DNA of 64,000 nucleotides from Labilithrix luteola. Its GTDB lineage: Bacteria > Myxococcota_A > Polyangia > Polyangiales > Polyangiaceae. This document shows positions 44,042-53,270 of the stretch, piece after piece (within the stretch, counting starts at the first letter, position 1; each line of letters begins with the position of its first letter). The notes below the pieces were generated by a model, which did not search any database, had not been told where the DNA came from, and saw nothing but the letters and a program-made list of their open reading frames with translations. Made by a program: the position numbers and the translations under genes. The stretch is taken from positions 11,761,501 through 11,825,500 of the forward strand of contig NZ_CP012333.1 of assembly GCF_001263205.1 (NCBI RefSeq), given 5' to 3'.

Positions 44042-45205
44042 TCAGCGATTCTCGGGTTTCGGGTTCAATTGCGGCGGAGGCGCACCGGCGTCGGGGACGT
44101 TGTTCACGACGATGGGAGCGCCGTTGCGAAGCTTGAAGGCGCCTGCCGTGACGACCTCTTGCCCAGGGGCAACGCCCTCGACGACGGCCACGAAGTCGCC
44201 ACGTGCTTCGCCGGTCCGCACGAACTGCTGGCGCGCGATCTTCACCCGTTGGCCGGAAGGAGTCTCCGTCATGCCCGGCGTTCCTGGCTTCTTGTCCTCC
44301 ACCACGAAGACCGAGTCGCCGTACGGCGCATGCACGATCGCCGTCGCCGGCACGATGACCAGATTCTCGCGGACCGGAAGCACCACCGAGACGTTCACGA
44401 ACATGCCCGGCCGGAGCTTCTCGTCCTTGTTGGGGACCGTCGCGCGGAGGCGAATCGAGCGCGTCGTGGCGTCGACCGCCGGATCGATGGCCGCCAGAGT
44501 TCCTTCGTGCGGAGGGTCGGAGGCGCCCTCGACGACGCAGCGCACGGGCATGCCGACGTGGAGCTCGGCCAGGCGCTGCTGCGGCAGCGTGAAGTCGACA
44601 TAGACCGCTTCGATCGCCTCGAGGACGGTGATCGGCGTTCCCGGGCTCAGGTACTGTCCGAGATTGACCGCGCGAATACCGAGCTTGCCGGCGAAGGGCG
44701 CGCGGATCGTCTTGCGTTCGATCTGCGCCTTGATCCCGGCAACCTCCTTCTCGGCGGCATCGTAGCCGCTCTGATCTTGGTCGAGCTGGGCCTGCGAGAG
44801 CGCATCCGACGCGACGAGCGAACGCGTGCGATCGAGCGTCGTCTTCGCGTAATCACGTCTCGCTTCGGACTGCGCGAGCTGCGCGCGTTCGACGCTCGTG
44901 TCGAGCTCGACCAAAACCTGCGCGCGCTTGACGTCGTTGCCCGACTCGAACGCGATCTTCGTGACCACACCCGGCGATTCGGAGCTGAGTGACACCCCCA
45001 TCGACGACGCGACGCTTCCTACGGCTCCGAGCGCGCCCTCCCACGACGTTCGTTCGGCATGCGCTGTCGCCACCGCCTCGGGCGGCGGACCGGCGGCCTC
45101 GGCCTTCTTGCCGAACGCCATCAAGGAAGAGATCTGCGCAAACTTGAGCGCAGCGAGCCCGCCGACGAGCAGGACGAGCCCGAGGATGACGACGACGTAC
45201 CGCAC
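44042..45205 (-). CDS. RND efflux membrane fusion protein (periplasmic adaptor)
   Basis: About 387 residues. One N-terminal membrane anchor (VVVILGLVLLVGGLAALKF) is followed by the lipoyl halves, a hairpin (ERAQLAQSEARRDYAKTTLDRTRSLVASDALSQAQLD) and beta-barrel domains (VYVDFTLPQQRLAELHVGM, LRPGMFVNVSVVLPVRENLVIVPATAI). I place the start at GTG 45205 on coding pattern; TTG 45244 would add 13 residues. It precedes the transporter by six bases, and the two form one operon. No local repressor is visible. Confidence 0.95.
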   Translation of the reverse strand: MRYVVVILGLVLLVGGLAALKFAQISSLMAFGKKAEAAGPPPEAVATAHAERTSWEGALGAVGSVASSMGVSLSSESPGVVTKIAFESGNDVKRAQVLVELDTSVERAQLAQSEARRDYAKTTLDRTRSLVASDALSQAQLDQDQSGYDAAEKEVAGIKAQIERKTIRAPFAGKLGIRAVNLGQYLSPGTPITVLEAIEAVYVDFTLPQQRLAELHVGMPVRCVVEGASDPPHEGTLAAIDPAVDATTRSIRLRATVPNKDEKLRPGMFVNVSVVLPVRENLVIVPATAIVHAPYGDSVFVVEDKKPGTPGMTETPSGQRVKIARQQFVRTGEARGDFVAVVEGVAPGQEVVTAGAFKLRNGAPIVVNNVPDAGAPPPQLNPKPENR

Positions 45206-45370
45206 GCGAATTCGCCCACCGAGCGTGCTCGATGCTCCTCGCAAGCGACCGTGGCAACGCGACCGACGCTTCGGAAGAGGCAGCGTGTCTCGAGCGCACC
45301 TGACGCGGGGGAAAAACGCGAACGGTCGAGCTTCGCAGAGAGCGCCGTGATCGGTGCAACCGAAGGCGCC

Positions 45371-47308
45371 TCAGGCTTTGCGCTCGGATGTCGCCGCGAG
45401 ATATGCCGCGGTGATCTCCGTCTGGTCGAGAATGCCGACGACACGCCCCGAAGCATTCGTCACGACGACCTCGCGCATGCCGCTCGCGAGCAGAAGGTCG
45501 AGCGCGTGATGGAGATCTTCCGTCTCGCGTACGGCGACGGGTGAAGCCATCAGATCGTCGGCGAGCGTGAAGCTGCGAAGGTCGGGATCCGAAGCCATCG
45601 TCCGGAGGATCTCCGCGGTGACCACGCCGACGAGCGTTCCGTCGGCCGCGAGGACCGGAAACGCATCTTGCCAATCCGCCGCGGCGACCGCCTCGACGAC
45701 CTGCGATGCGGGCGAGCTTCGCTGGAACGTGGTGAATGGGCGGTCACGAATCATGACCTCGTCGACACGGATGTCTTTGAGGAGGTCGAAGATGAGCTCG
45801 TCCCGATGCGCAGGCGACTCGCGCTTGGTCTCGACCTGCGCATGGTAAAGCGATCGATTGCGCAGGGCGATGAACGCGATGCCCTCGGCAAGCATGAGAG
45901 GCACGAGGAGGTCGTAGCTGCCCGCGAGCTCGCACGTCATCACGAGCGAGCCGATCGGAACGTGCGCGAGGCCGCCATAGAAGGTGCCCATGCCCACGAG
46001 GGCGAACGCGCCCGGGTCGATCCTCGGATCGTGCAGGAGGAGCTGCGCCGCGCGGCCGAAGGCTCCGCCGAAGATACCGCCGAGGACCATCGACGGACCG
46101 AAGTCACCTGCGCTGCCGCCGCTACCGACGGTGAGCGACGTCGCGACGATCTTGAGGATGCCTAGCACGAGGAGAACCTCGACGGCCTTCCAGCCCTCGG
46201 GCAGCCAGCTCGCGCCGGTGATCGCGACCTGCGCGGCGCCGTAGCCGCCGCCGAGGATGCCGAGCCCCTGGCCTTCGCCGAGGTGCGAACCGAGCAGGTA
46301 GATGATCGGCGTCGCGACGATACCGAGCGCAAGGCCACCGACCGCCGGCCTCACCCAAGGCGGCCAAGGCAGCTTCGACGTCCAGCGGCGCACGAGGTCG
46401 AGCGTCCACACGAAGAGCGTGGCCGCCGCGCAGACGACGAGCGCCATGACCGCGTAGAGCGGAAGGTGGACCGGAATGAACGGATACTTCGGCGCGTGGG
46501 CGAAGAGCGTCGATTCTCCGAAGAAGGAGATGAACACCGAGTACGAGACGACGCTCGCGAGAACCGACGGCACGAGCGCGTCGGACTCGAAGTCGTTCTT
46601 GTGGAGCACCTCGACGGCGAGGATCGCGGCGCCGAGCGGCGTGCGGAACACGGCGGCCATTCCCGCGGCGGTTCCGGCGACGAGGAGGATACGACGCTCG
46701 CGATCGGTCACGCGCAGGTAGCGGCCGACGATCGCTCCGATCGAGCCGCCGATCTGCATCGTCGGGCCCTCGCGCCCGCCGGAGCCTCCAGAGCCGAGGG
46801 TGAAGATCGAGGCGAGCACCTTCACGAACGGCACACGCGTGCGCACGGCGCCGGCCTTGGCGTGGAACGCCTCGATGATCGCGTCGGCTCCGCCACCGCG
46901 CGTTTCGGGAGCAAGCTTCGTCACGAGCCCCGCGAGAAGTGCGCCGATGCCCGGGATGATCCAAAGCAGCCACGGTTTGAAGGTCACCGCGTTGCCGCCA
47001 GGAAACGCTTGTTCCCCCGCGGCGCGAAGAGGGACGTACCCCGCGAGGTGCTCGAGCACGACGACCTGCGCGAGCTCCAAGCCTTCCACGAAGAGCAGGC
47101 TCACGAAGCCGACGGCCGCTCCGACGGCCGCCGCGTGGAGCAGCAGGCGCCCGAGAAGCTGCAAGGTCAGCGGTGTGCGAGACGCGAAACCTCGCTCGAT
47201 GAGCTTGGTCAACCGCTGGAGCGCCGGCTGAGGTAGCGTGGAAATACGCCCCGACGCGCGTTCGGAGACGCGGGCCGGCTCGCTCGTTCGGGGGGGCTCC
47301 TCGCTCAT
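45371..47308 (-). CDS. ClC-type chloride channel/antiporter with CBS domains
   Basis: A 645-residue protein. The ClC membrane core spans residues about 40-470, with the selectivity motifs GSGGSGGREGPTMQIGG (gating Glu in GREGP) and GSGGSAGDFGPSMVLGG. The first conserved stretch, usually GSGIP, is divergent (TRGGGADA). C-terminal residues about 500-640 form a CBS pair (VMIRDRPFTTFQRSSPASQVVEAV, DDLMASPVAVRETEDLHHALDLLLASGMREVVV), which binds nucleotides. It conducts or exchanges chloride/protons at the inner membrane. GGCGGAGCG precedes ATG 47308. Confidence 0.95.
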   Translation of the reverse strand: MSEEPPRTSEPARVSERASGRISTLPQPALQRLTKLIERGFASRTPLTLQLLGRLLLHAAAVGAAVGFVSLLFVEGLELAQVVVLEHLAGYVPLRAAGEQAFPGGNAVTFKPWLLWIIPGIGALLAGLVTKLAPETRGGGADAIIEAFHAKAGAVRTRVPFVKVLASIFTLGSGGSGGREGPTMQIGGSIGAIVGRYLRVTDRERRILLVAGTAAGMAAVFRTPLGAAILAVEVLHKNDFESDALVPSVLASVVSYSVFISFFGESTLFAHAPKYPFIPVHLPLYAVMALVVCAAATLFVWTLDLVRRWTSKLPWPPWVRPAVGGLALGIVATPIIYLLGSHLGEGQGLGILGGGYGAAQVAITGASWLPEGWKAVEVLLVLGILKIVATSLTVGSGGSAGDFGPSMVLGGIFGGAFGRAAQLLLHDPRIDPGAFALVGMGTFYGGLAHVPIGSLVMTCELAGSYDLLVPLMLAEGIAFIALRNRSLYHAQVETKRESPAHRDELIFDLLKDIRVDEVMIRDRPFTTFQRSSPASQVVEAVAAADWQDAFPVLAADGTLVGVVTAEILRTMASDPDLRSFTLADDLMASPVAVRETEDLHHALDLLLASGMREVVVTNASGRVVGILDQTEITAAYLAATSERKA

Positions 47309-47404
47309 CGCTCCGCCCCTATATAGAAGATCCGCGGCGCGAGCGCTCCTTGGCTGACGCTGCCCTCGTCCAGCGCGGGCAGCGCGAGCGACGGAGTGCT
47401 GCTC

Positions 47405-47770
47405 TCAGGGAACGCGCGCGACCGACCGCGCGGCTCGCGCCACGGTCACGGGCGAACCGAGCGCAGGAGCGGTGGGCCGCGCGACGACACGAACGCCACC
47501 GCTCGGTCGCCGCGTGGACCGTCGAGGAGAGAGCTTTCGCACGAGGGCACGGAGCTCGATCAGTTGCCGAGCGAAATCCGCCTCGCCCAATCCGCCCGCG
47601 TCGAGAGTCATGAGCATGCTCGCCGCGAGATCGAAGGCCGGCGCGAGACGCTCGTTCGCAGACAGCTCCGCGATCACGCTCATCAAGAGCGGACCACGTA
47701 CGTGCCGCTCGACCTCGAGGGAGTTGAGAAGCGGCTCGACGATCGCTTCACGCGAGAGGGTTCGCGCCAT
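47405..47770 (-). CDS. Hypothetical protein, helical with basic tail
   Basis: A 121-residue frame with good codon bias. Residues 1-75 are helical (REAIVEPLLNSLEVERHVRGPLLMSVIAEL, AFDLAASMLMTLDAGGL, FARQLIELRALVRKL); the last 45 are Arg/Ala/Pro-rich. The start is ATG 47770; the ribosome site is poor. No family recognised. It lies between the ClC and glgX genes, divergent from glgX. A different start further upstream is possible. Confidence 0.45.
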   Translation of the reverse strand: MARTLSREAIVEPLLNSLEVERHVRGPLLMSVIAELSANERLAPAFDLAASMLMTLDAGGLGEADFARQLIELRALVRKLSPRRSTRRPSGGVRVVARPTAPALGSPVTVARAARSVARVP

Positions 47771-47969
47771 CGGGACGGGCCCGACTGCAACGAGCGAGCC
47801 GTGCGCGACGAGGATTCGGAGAGCTCGAGTCGCTCGAACGCGGAGTAAGTCGTCCGGTCGGTGCGTTCGTGTCGAGGCGCCTCGTCGGGGCGCTCGCGCT
47901 TTTTCTGCCTGCTCCGTCGCGTGCGGCGTGACGCGACCGGCACGATCGGTGCTTCGTAGTTGACCTCGC

Positions 47970-50099
47970 ATGCGCGTGCTCCCAGGAAAGGCCTTTCCGC
48001 TCGGCGCGTCCTGGGATGGCAAGGGAGTCAACTTCGCGATCTACTCGGAGAACGCCACCGGCGTGGATCTCTGTCTCATCGACGAGGACGGCAGCGAGAC
48101 GCGCCTCTCGATGCGCGAGCGAACCGGGTTCACGTGGCACTGCTACGTGCCCGACGTCGGTCCGGGTCAGATGTACGGGTATCGCGTCAACGGGCCCTGG
48201 GAGCCCGAACGCGGACTTCGTTTCAACCCGAACAACCTGCTGCTCGATCCCTACGCCAAGGCCCTCGAAGGGCGTGAACGCTGGGAGGCGGGCCTGTTCG
48301 CCTACGAGCTCGGAAGCGCCAAAGGCGATCTCGAGAAGGGCTCGCGCGACTCCCGAGGTGTACCGCGCGGCGTGGTCGTCGACCCCGCCTTCGACTGGGG
48401 CAACGATCGGCCTCCCGACATCCCCTTCCACAAGTCGGTCTTCTACGAAGTACACGTGCGCGGCGCGACGATTCGTCACCCGCGCGTGCCTCCCGAGATC
48501 CGCGGTCGCTACGCAGGTCTGGCGAGCGATCCCATGATCGAATACTTCACCTCGCTCGGCGTGACCGCGCTCGAGCTCTTGCCGGTCCACGGCTTCGTGG
48601 ACGACCAACACCTGCTCGACACCGGAAAGCGCAATTACTGGGGCTATAACTCGATCGCATTCTTCGCTCCCGACGTGCGCTATCGCTCGAGCGACGCGAC
48701 CGGCAGCGGCGTGCGCGAGTTCCGCGAGATGGTGAAACGGCTGCACGCCGCGGGGATCGAGGTGATTCTCGACGTCGTCTACAACCACACCGCCGAAGGC
48801 AATCATCTCGGGCCGACGATCAGCTTCAAGGGCATCGACAACCCGACGTACTACCGGCTCGCCGGAGGCGGGCGGCACTACTTCGACTACACCGGCACGG
48901 GCAACACGCTCAATGTCCGCCACCCGCAGACGTTGCAGCTCATCATGGACTCTCTCCGCTACTGGATCACGGAGATGCACGTCGACGGCTTCCGTTTCGA
49001 CCTCGCCTCAACCCTCGCCCGTTCGCTGCACGAGGTCGATCAGCTCTCGAGCTTCTTCACGATCATCCATCAAGACCCGGTCATCGGGCGCGTGAAGCTG
49101 ATCGCCGAACCGTGGGACGTCGGCGAAGGTGGCTACCAGGTCGGCAACTTCCCGGTGGGATGGACCGAGTGGAACGGCAAGTATCGCGACGCGATCCGTG
49201 CCGTCTGGCGAGGCCTGGGACGCAACACCGGCGAGCTCGGATACAGGCTCACCGGCTCGAGCGATCTCTACGCCGACAGCGGGCGAGCGCCGTTCGCGAG
49301 TATCAATTTCGTGGTCGCCCACGACGGTTTCACGTTGCGCGATCTCGTCTCCTACAACGACAAGCACAACGAGCAGAACGGCGAGAACAACCGCGACGGC
49401 AGCGACGACAACCAGTCGTGGAACTGCGGGGTGGAGGGAGAGACCACGAATCCTTCGGTGCTCACGCTGAGGCGGAGGCAGGTGCGCAATTTCCTGGCGA
49501 CCCTGCTCCTCTCACAAGGCACTCCGATGATTTGCGGTGGCGACGAGATCGGACGCACGCAGCGCGGGAACAACAACGCCTACTGCCAGGACAACGAGCT
49601 CTCCTGGTACGACTGGGACCTCGACGAGGAGAAGAAGCGCCTGCTCGATTTCACCACGCGCCTCATCGCGATTCGTCGCGATCACCCCGCCCTTCATCGA
49701 GCGAAGTTCTTCAAGGGCCGGCGCATCCGCGGAACCAACGTCCGGGACATCATGTGGTACCGCCACGACGGCGCCGAGATGACCGACGCAGACTGGAGCA
49801 ACCCCGCTACGGCAGCGCTCGGGCTGTTCCTCGCCGGCCAAGGGATCGACGACGTCGACGAGCTCGGAAACTGCCTCGACGACGACGACTTCTTCTTCGT
49901 CCTGAACGGCTCGGACACGACCATGCCGTTCACGATTCCTCGTGCGTCGAGCGACGAACCATGGACGCTCCTCGTGGATACGAGCAAAGACGCGATTCCC
50001 CACGAGGGCGAGGAGCCGGTCGTCGTCCTGCGCGGCGAAGCCACCGAGCTTCTCGCGCGTTCGCTGAAGCTCTTCGTCAGCCGTCGGACGAAGACGTAG
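47970..50099 (+). CDS. glgX: Glycogen debranching enzyme GlgX
   Basis: A 709-residue GH13 isoamylase-type enzyme. An N-terminal CBM48 (GKAFPLGASWDGKGVNFAIYSENA) is followed by the catalytic barrel. Conserved regions are VYNHTAEGNHLGPT, HVDGFRFDLAST (nucleophile Asp), LIAEPWDVGEGGYQVGNFP (acid Glu) and VAHDGFTLRDLVSYN (second Asp), plus CGVEGET and GGDEIGRTQRGNNNAYCQDNELSWYDWD, typical of GlgX. It removes alpha-1,6 branches from phosphorylase-trimmed glycogen. Length is normal. It stands alone here, without other glg genes. Confidence 0.97.
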   Translation: MRVLPGKAFPLGASWDGKGVNFAIYSENATGVDLCLIDEDGSETRLSMRERTGFTWHCYVPDVGPGQMYGYRVNGPWEPERGLRFNPNNLLLDPYAKALEGRERWEAGLFAYELGSAKGDLEKGSRDSRGVPRGVVVDPAFDWGNDRPPDIPFHKSVFYEVHVRGATIRHPRVPPEIRGRYAGLASDPMIEYFTSLGVTALELLPVHGFVDDQHLLDTGKRNYWGYNSIAFFAPDVRYRSSDATGSGVREFREMVKRLHAAGIEVILDVVYNHTAEGNHLGPTISFKGIDNPTYYRLAGGGRHYFDYTGTGNTLNVRHPQTLQLIMDSLRYWITEMHVDGFRFDLASTLARSLHEVDQLSSFFTIIHQDPVIGRVKLIAEPWDVGEGGYQVGNFPVGWTEWNGKYRDAIRAVWRGLGRNTGELGYRLTGSSDLYADSGRAPFASINFVVAHDGFTLRDLVSYNDKHNEQNGENNRDGSDDNQSWNCGVEGETTNPSVLTLRRRQVRNFLATLLLSQGTPMICGGDEIGRTQRGNNNAYCQDNELSWYDWDLDEEKKRLLDFTTRLIAIRRDHPALHRAKFFKGRRIRGTNVRDIMWYRHDGAEMTDADWSNPATAALGLFLAGQGIDDVDELGNCLDDDDFFFVLNGSDTTMPFTIPRASSDEPWTLLVDTSKDAIPHEGEEPVVVLRGEATELLARSLKLFVSRRTKT

Positions 50100-50117
50100 A
50101 CGCGCCCTGAACCAGCT

Positions 50118-50552
50118 TCAGGCCAGGCGCTGCTTGTTGCCGCGGGGCGTGCGAACGCGCGCACGGACACCGCTCGTGCGCCGGCTCATGTGATCGCGCA
50201 AGAGGGCGTCGAGCTCGGCGAAGTCGATCGGGCGCGGGAGGGCGAAGTCGAATCCGGCCGCGTGAACGCGGGCCTGGCCGTCGGGACCATCGGGCGCCGT
50301 GGCCATCGCTACGCTGGGACGCGCCGAGCCAATCGCGCGGAGCGCCTCGGCAGCGGCCTCGAGGGGCGTCGTCACCAGCAACGCGTTGACGGACCGCTCG
50401 CGGAGCATCGTGCACGCGCCTTCGACGCTATGGACGACGACGACCGCATAACCGCGCTGCATGAGAGCCAGCTTGAGCAGCATGACGTGCTGCTTGCCGT
50501 CGTCGATGACGAGGACGAGGGGACGGCTCTTCGGCGCGCGCGCGTTACCCAT
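50118..50552 (-). CDS. Degenerate receiver-domain protein
   Basis: A 144-residue single receiver-like fold (LVLVIDDGKQHVMLLKLALMQRGYAVVVVHSVEGACTML). The acidic pair D17/D18 survives, but the phospho-acceptor strand reads NALLVTTPLEA, with Thr where Asp should be, and the conserved Lys before Pro is Arg (LPRPIDFAEL). It cannot be phosphorylated in the normal way. The tail is basic. It is convergent with glgX. It may be a protein-binding pseudo-receiver. A similar loss is seen in the protein encoded at 51165. Confidence 0.78.
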   Translation of the reverse strand: MGNARAPKSRPLVLVIDDGKQHVMLLKLALMQRGYAVVVVHSVEGACTMLRERSVNALLVTTPLEAAAEALRAIGSARPSVAMATAPDGPDGQARVHAAGFDFALPRPIDFAELDALLRDHMSRRTSGVRARVRTPRGNKQRLA

Positions 50553-50732
50553 GAACGACCTGGAACCCTACCGCGAAGCCGGTTCCTTGGCGATGGGTTC
50601 GCGTCGGCGTCCCCGGCTGAACATCAGCCAAACGGCGTCTCAGCCACTCCTCCGACCATGCGCCGCGCGCCGGACTGCCGCGTGTCGCAGCTCAAGCGAT
50701 GGGCACTCGCATTGCTTTGGGGGCCGCCAGCC

Positions 50733-51110
50733 ATGCTCGCGCTTCCGCATCTCCTGGGCACCGAGTGCATCGCGACCCTCACGACGATGGGGTTCCACGT
50801 CATGGCTAGAAACGCCGGACGCGAGACGCTTCAGCGCGACAGCGTCGTGGTGATCGTACCGAAAACGGCGCTCGCCCCGGCCGTGGTAGCCGGCCTCCTC
50901 CGCGCCGCCGGCGTGGATCCCTTCGAGTTCCTGCGTGCTCTCGAGCAGCAGCAGCGCCCCCGCACCCTTTCGCAAGGCGCCTCTCAGGATACCCCGAACG
51001 AGTCGGCGCCGCGGGGTCGCCTGACCGCAGCGCGCCTCGGACCGACGCGCGCCTCGACCGTGGCGCCCTTGTGTGTTGTGGCCTCGAGGAAGGCCTCCAG
51101 GTCCGCGTAG
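50733..51110 (+). CDS. Solitary HicA-like (YcfA) double-stranded-RNA-binding-fold protein
   Basis: A 125-residue frame. MLALPHLLGTECIATLTTMGFHVMARNAG and VVVIVPKTALAPAVVAGLLRAAGVDPFEFLRALE match the HicA pattern, in which a GF-hv-x-x-GSHH is followed by vvPvH and an LRxxlrqaGhs end. The catalytic His (GSHH) is replaced by GRET, so RNA cleavage is doubtful. No HicB antitoxin is next to it. A C-terminal tail of about 45 residues is Arg/Ser-rich. A GGGGG run lies 9 bases before ATG 50733. It could be a retired toxin or an RNA-binding adaptor. Confidence 0.6.
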   Translation: MLALPHLLGTECIATLTTMGFHVMARNAGRETLQRDSVVVIVPKTALAPAVVAGLLRAAGVDPFEFLRALEQQQRPRTLSQGASQDTPNESAPRGRLTAARLGPTRASTVAPLCVVASRKASRSA

Positions 51111-51164
51111 AACGCCGAAGCGCACGGAATCCGTCGTGGCCCAAACCGTGCGTTAGCTCGCGTT

Positions 51165-51596
51165 GTGAGCGTGAGACTACCGACCGTGCTCATCTGCGAC
51201 GAGGACCGAGGGCACACCGAGCCCCTCGCTCTCGGACTCTTCGAGCTCGGCTACATGGTCGAGTTGACGCGCTCGTATGCGGAGGCTTTCGCGATCGCCT
51301 GCGCACGCGACTTCGACGCGCTCGTCACCGCCCCCTTCTTGCGGGATAGCTCGGCGCTCATGCTCCCCGCTGCGCTCGGCATACGACGACCGCTGATCGT
51401 CGTCCTCGCGAGTCGGATGGGCGAGCGCCTCGACCCGGTGATCGTGCGCAGGGTCGGCTTCGATGCTCAGCTCGCGAAGGTCGTTGCACCGATGACCGTC
51501 GACCGAATGGTTCGCGCCGCGCGTGCTCATCACCTCGCTGCGGAGGACCGAGACCGACCTTTCGGCCCGCGCGACCACAGCGATGTACGACGGTGA
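51165..51596 (+). CDS. Degenerate receiver-domain protein
   Basis: A 143-residue receiver-like protein (TVLICDEDRGHTEPLALGLFELGYMVELTRSYAEAFAIA). The acidic triplet CDED (12-14) is present, but the acceptor strand reads DALVTAPFLRD, with Thr55 in place of Asp, and the Thr/Lys end is only partly kept (LAKVVAP). Like 50118-50552 it is probably a phosphorylation-independent pseudo-receiver. The start is GTG 51165. The tail is acidic/basic mixed and unstructured. Confidence 0.72.
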   Translation: MSVRLPTVLICDEDRGHTEPLALGLFELGYMVELTRSYAEAFAIACARDFDALVTAPFLRDSSALMLPAALGIRRPLIVVLASRMGERLDPVIVRRVGFDAQLAKVVAPMTVDRMVRAARAHHLAAEDRDRPFGPRDHSDVRR

Positions 51597-51672
51597 CGCG
51601 TGCAGCACCGAAGTGACGCCAGCACGACGATGCGCGCGCGCCTGAGGCGCAGCGCATGGTAGTGTCGGGATA

Positions 51673-52329
51673 GTGGACTTCACGTCACTCGGACGCTGTG
51701 CAGAGCTTCGCGAACGACACATCGTTGCTGCCGCCAGCTCGTCGGAAAGCATGCAGGCCCTGCTCGAGCGCTTCGAGCAAATCGCGTCTCCCGGTGCCGG
51801 CGCACCGGTCCTTTTTCTAGCGCTCGCACGGCTGGCCACGACCGCATGCGATTGGCTCGACGGCGAGCTTCGCGTGGAGCTGACGGGCGACGACGCCAAG
51901 ACGCGCATCTCCGTCTCCACGACGATCGGCGGAGGCTTCCGCGAGAAGGCCTTTCGCGATGCCGTGCTCGGAGTGCCCTTCGCCGAGTTCAATCACGCGG
52001 CGCTCACCATGCCGAAGCTGATCGAGCCGCTCGTTCTCTCGGAATCGGGAAAACGCATCGTGCTCGTCGCGTCTTCGGCTGCACGCAAGACGTCGCTTCC
52101 TCCGCCGATGGTGACCATCGACCCGAGCAGCTTCGTCGAGATCCCGAAGTACCAGGCTCCTTACGCCGGATCGCGCCCGCACGGCGTCAACCTTCCTCCG
52201 CGTCCCCGCATGGAGACGCTCTTGGGCCTCGATGATCCCGGGCTCGCGCACGAGCCGCAGCACGCCGCGCCCGCCGAACCGAAGATCGTGCTTCGGCGCC
52301 GCGTTCGCGAGGAGAGCGGGTCGAAGTAG
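51673..52329 (+). CDS. Hypothetical protein
   Basis: A 218-residue frame with sound codon bias and no signal peptide. It has an alpha/beta core (APVLFLALARLATTACDWLDGELRVELTGDDAKTRISVSTTI) and a Pro-rich region (SRPHGVNLPPRPRMETLL), ending in a basic tail (KIVLRRRVREESGSK). No family recognised. The start is GTG 51673. It follows a pseudo-receiver by about 75 bases and lies in a signalling-rich stretch, so a role there is plausible but unsupported. Confidence 0.6.
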   Translation: MDFTSLGRCAELRERHIVAAASSSESMQALLERFEQIASPGAGAPVLFLALARLATTACDWLDGELRVELTGDDAKTRISVSTTIGGGFREKAFRDAVLGVPFAEFNHAALTMPKLIEPLVLSESGKRIVLVASSAARKTSLPPPMVTIDPSSFVEIPKYQAPYAGSRPHGVNLPPRPRMETLLGLDDPGLAHEPQHAAPAEPKIVLRRRVREESGSK

Positions 52330-52418
52330 ACCTGGGTAATTTGCGCTGCCGGGGTCAGCGTGGACCCGACGACTTCGCGCGACCTCTCACGCCCCTCCGC
52401 CGCACGCGTCGCAGCGGC

Positions 52419-52847
52419 TCAGGCCGAGGACGGAGGCGATTCGGAGTCCTCCTCGCGGAACTCGCGCGTGCGGGCACGTGAAGGCCGCGAGGAGCGCGCC
52501 GAACGGGCGATGACGGCATTCGCCGCGTCGAGAAGCGAAGACACGCCAAGGGGCTTCTGGAGGACGCGTACGCCGTCGGGAACATGCAGCTCGCGCGGCT
52601 CCGCGGTGTAGATCATCGCACCGACGTTGAACAGTAGGCCTGCGGAAGACGCCTCCTCGAGCATCGCAGACCCACTGGCGCCTTCGAGATTCTCGTCGCT
52701 GATGACGAGATCCACGGAATCGCGTCGCAGCGTGGCCAGAGCCAGGGCGGTCTCGGCAACGGCCAGCACGTCCCAGTCGTAGGCCCGGAAGATCTCGACG
52801 AGCATTTCGCGCACGTCCGGGTCGTCTTCGACGATGAGCACCTTCAT
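52419..52847 (-). CDS. Single-domain response regulator (receiver)
   Basis: A 142-residue protein. The receiver has VEDDPD (acidic pair), phospho-acceptor D51 in LVISDENLEG, T81 in IYTAEP and K98 in VLQKPLG, so all key residues are intact. Residues 115-142 are a Ser/Arg/Glu-rich tail without an output domain. It probably shuttles phosphate or binds a partner. The kinase genes at 54310 and 58093 are nearby candidates. It follows a small secreted-protein frame by nine bases. Confidence 0.9.
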   Translation of the reverse strand: MKVLIVEDDPDVREMLVEIFRAYDWDVLAVAETALALATLRRDSVDLVISDENLEGASGSAMLEEASSAGLLFNVGAMIYTAEPRELHVPDGVRVLQKPLGVSSLLDAANAVIARSARSSRPSRARTREFREEDSESPPSSA

Positions 52848-52856
52848 TCTGCGCCG

Positions 52857-53150
52857 TCAGCCCTCTCTTGCGGCGACACGAAGCATCCCTCGTGCCACGT
52901 GATCTCCCGGCGGCGCTCGAGCGATCGCTCGGTTCGGAAGGCCTTCTCGCTTCAGGCGGTGAGTTTCGCGCGCACGCGTAAGCGTTGCCTTCGCAGCCCG
53001 TTCGAGCGCGAACGGCAAGGCGATCGAAGTCGAACGGCGACGAGCACCCATCGCCAGGCGCGTTTGCTCCGCTGCGCTTCGCTCGCGCGGCTTCGCGTGG
53101 CCAACGAAAAGAGCTTGCGCTCCGCACACGATCGCGAGCGTCAGCAGCAT
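52857..53150 (-). CDS. Possible small secreted/anchored protein
   Basis: A 97-residue frame starting with a hydrophobic segment (MLLTLAIVCGAQALFVGHA) and continuing with a basic, Arg/Ala-rich region. It ends nine bases before the receiver gene starts, which is the main support. The ribosome site is weak and no family is recognised. It could be spurious. Confidence 0.35.
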   Translation of the reverse strand: MLLTLAIVCGAQALFVGHAKPRERSAAEQTRLAMGARRRSTSIALPFALERAAKATLTRARETHRLKREGLPNRAIARAPPGDHVARGMLRVAAREG

Positions 53151-53270
53151 CGTCCGCAGGACCGATCGTGCACGGCCGCCCTGCAAAAAACGACGCTGAT
53201 CGCACGCCCATTGCTTGCAGAGACCAAGGACCAAGCCGTGTCTCTCGCTCACGCCGTCTGGAGGTGAACT

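Noticed and set aside
50733..51110. A HicAB toxin-antitoxin system
   Set aside because: No HicB is next to it and the catalytic His is missing, so I call it only HicA-like.
52899..53267. A + strand frame before the gene at 53271
   Set aside because: Arg/Ser-rich composition and no ribosome site; the opposite-strand frame is slightly better and is listed with low confidence.
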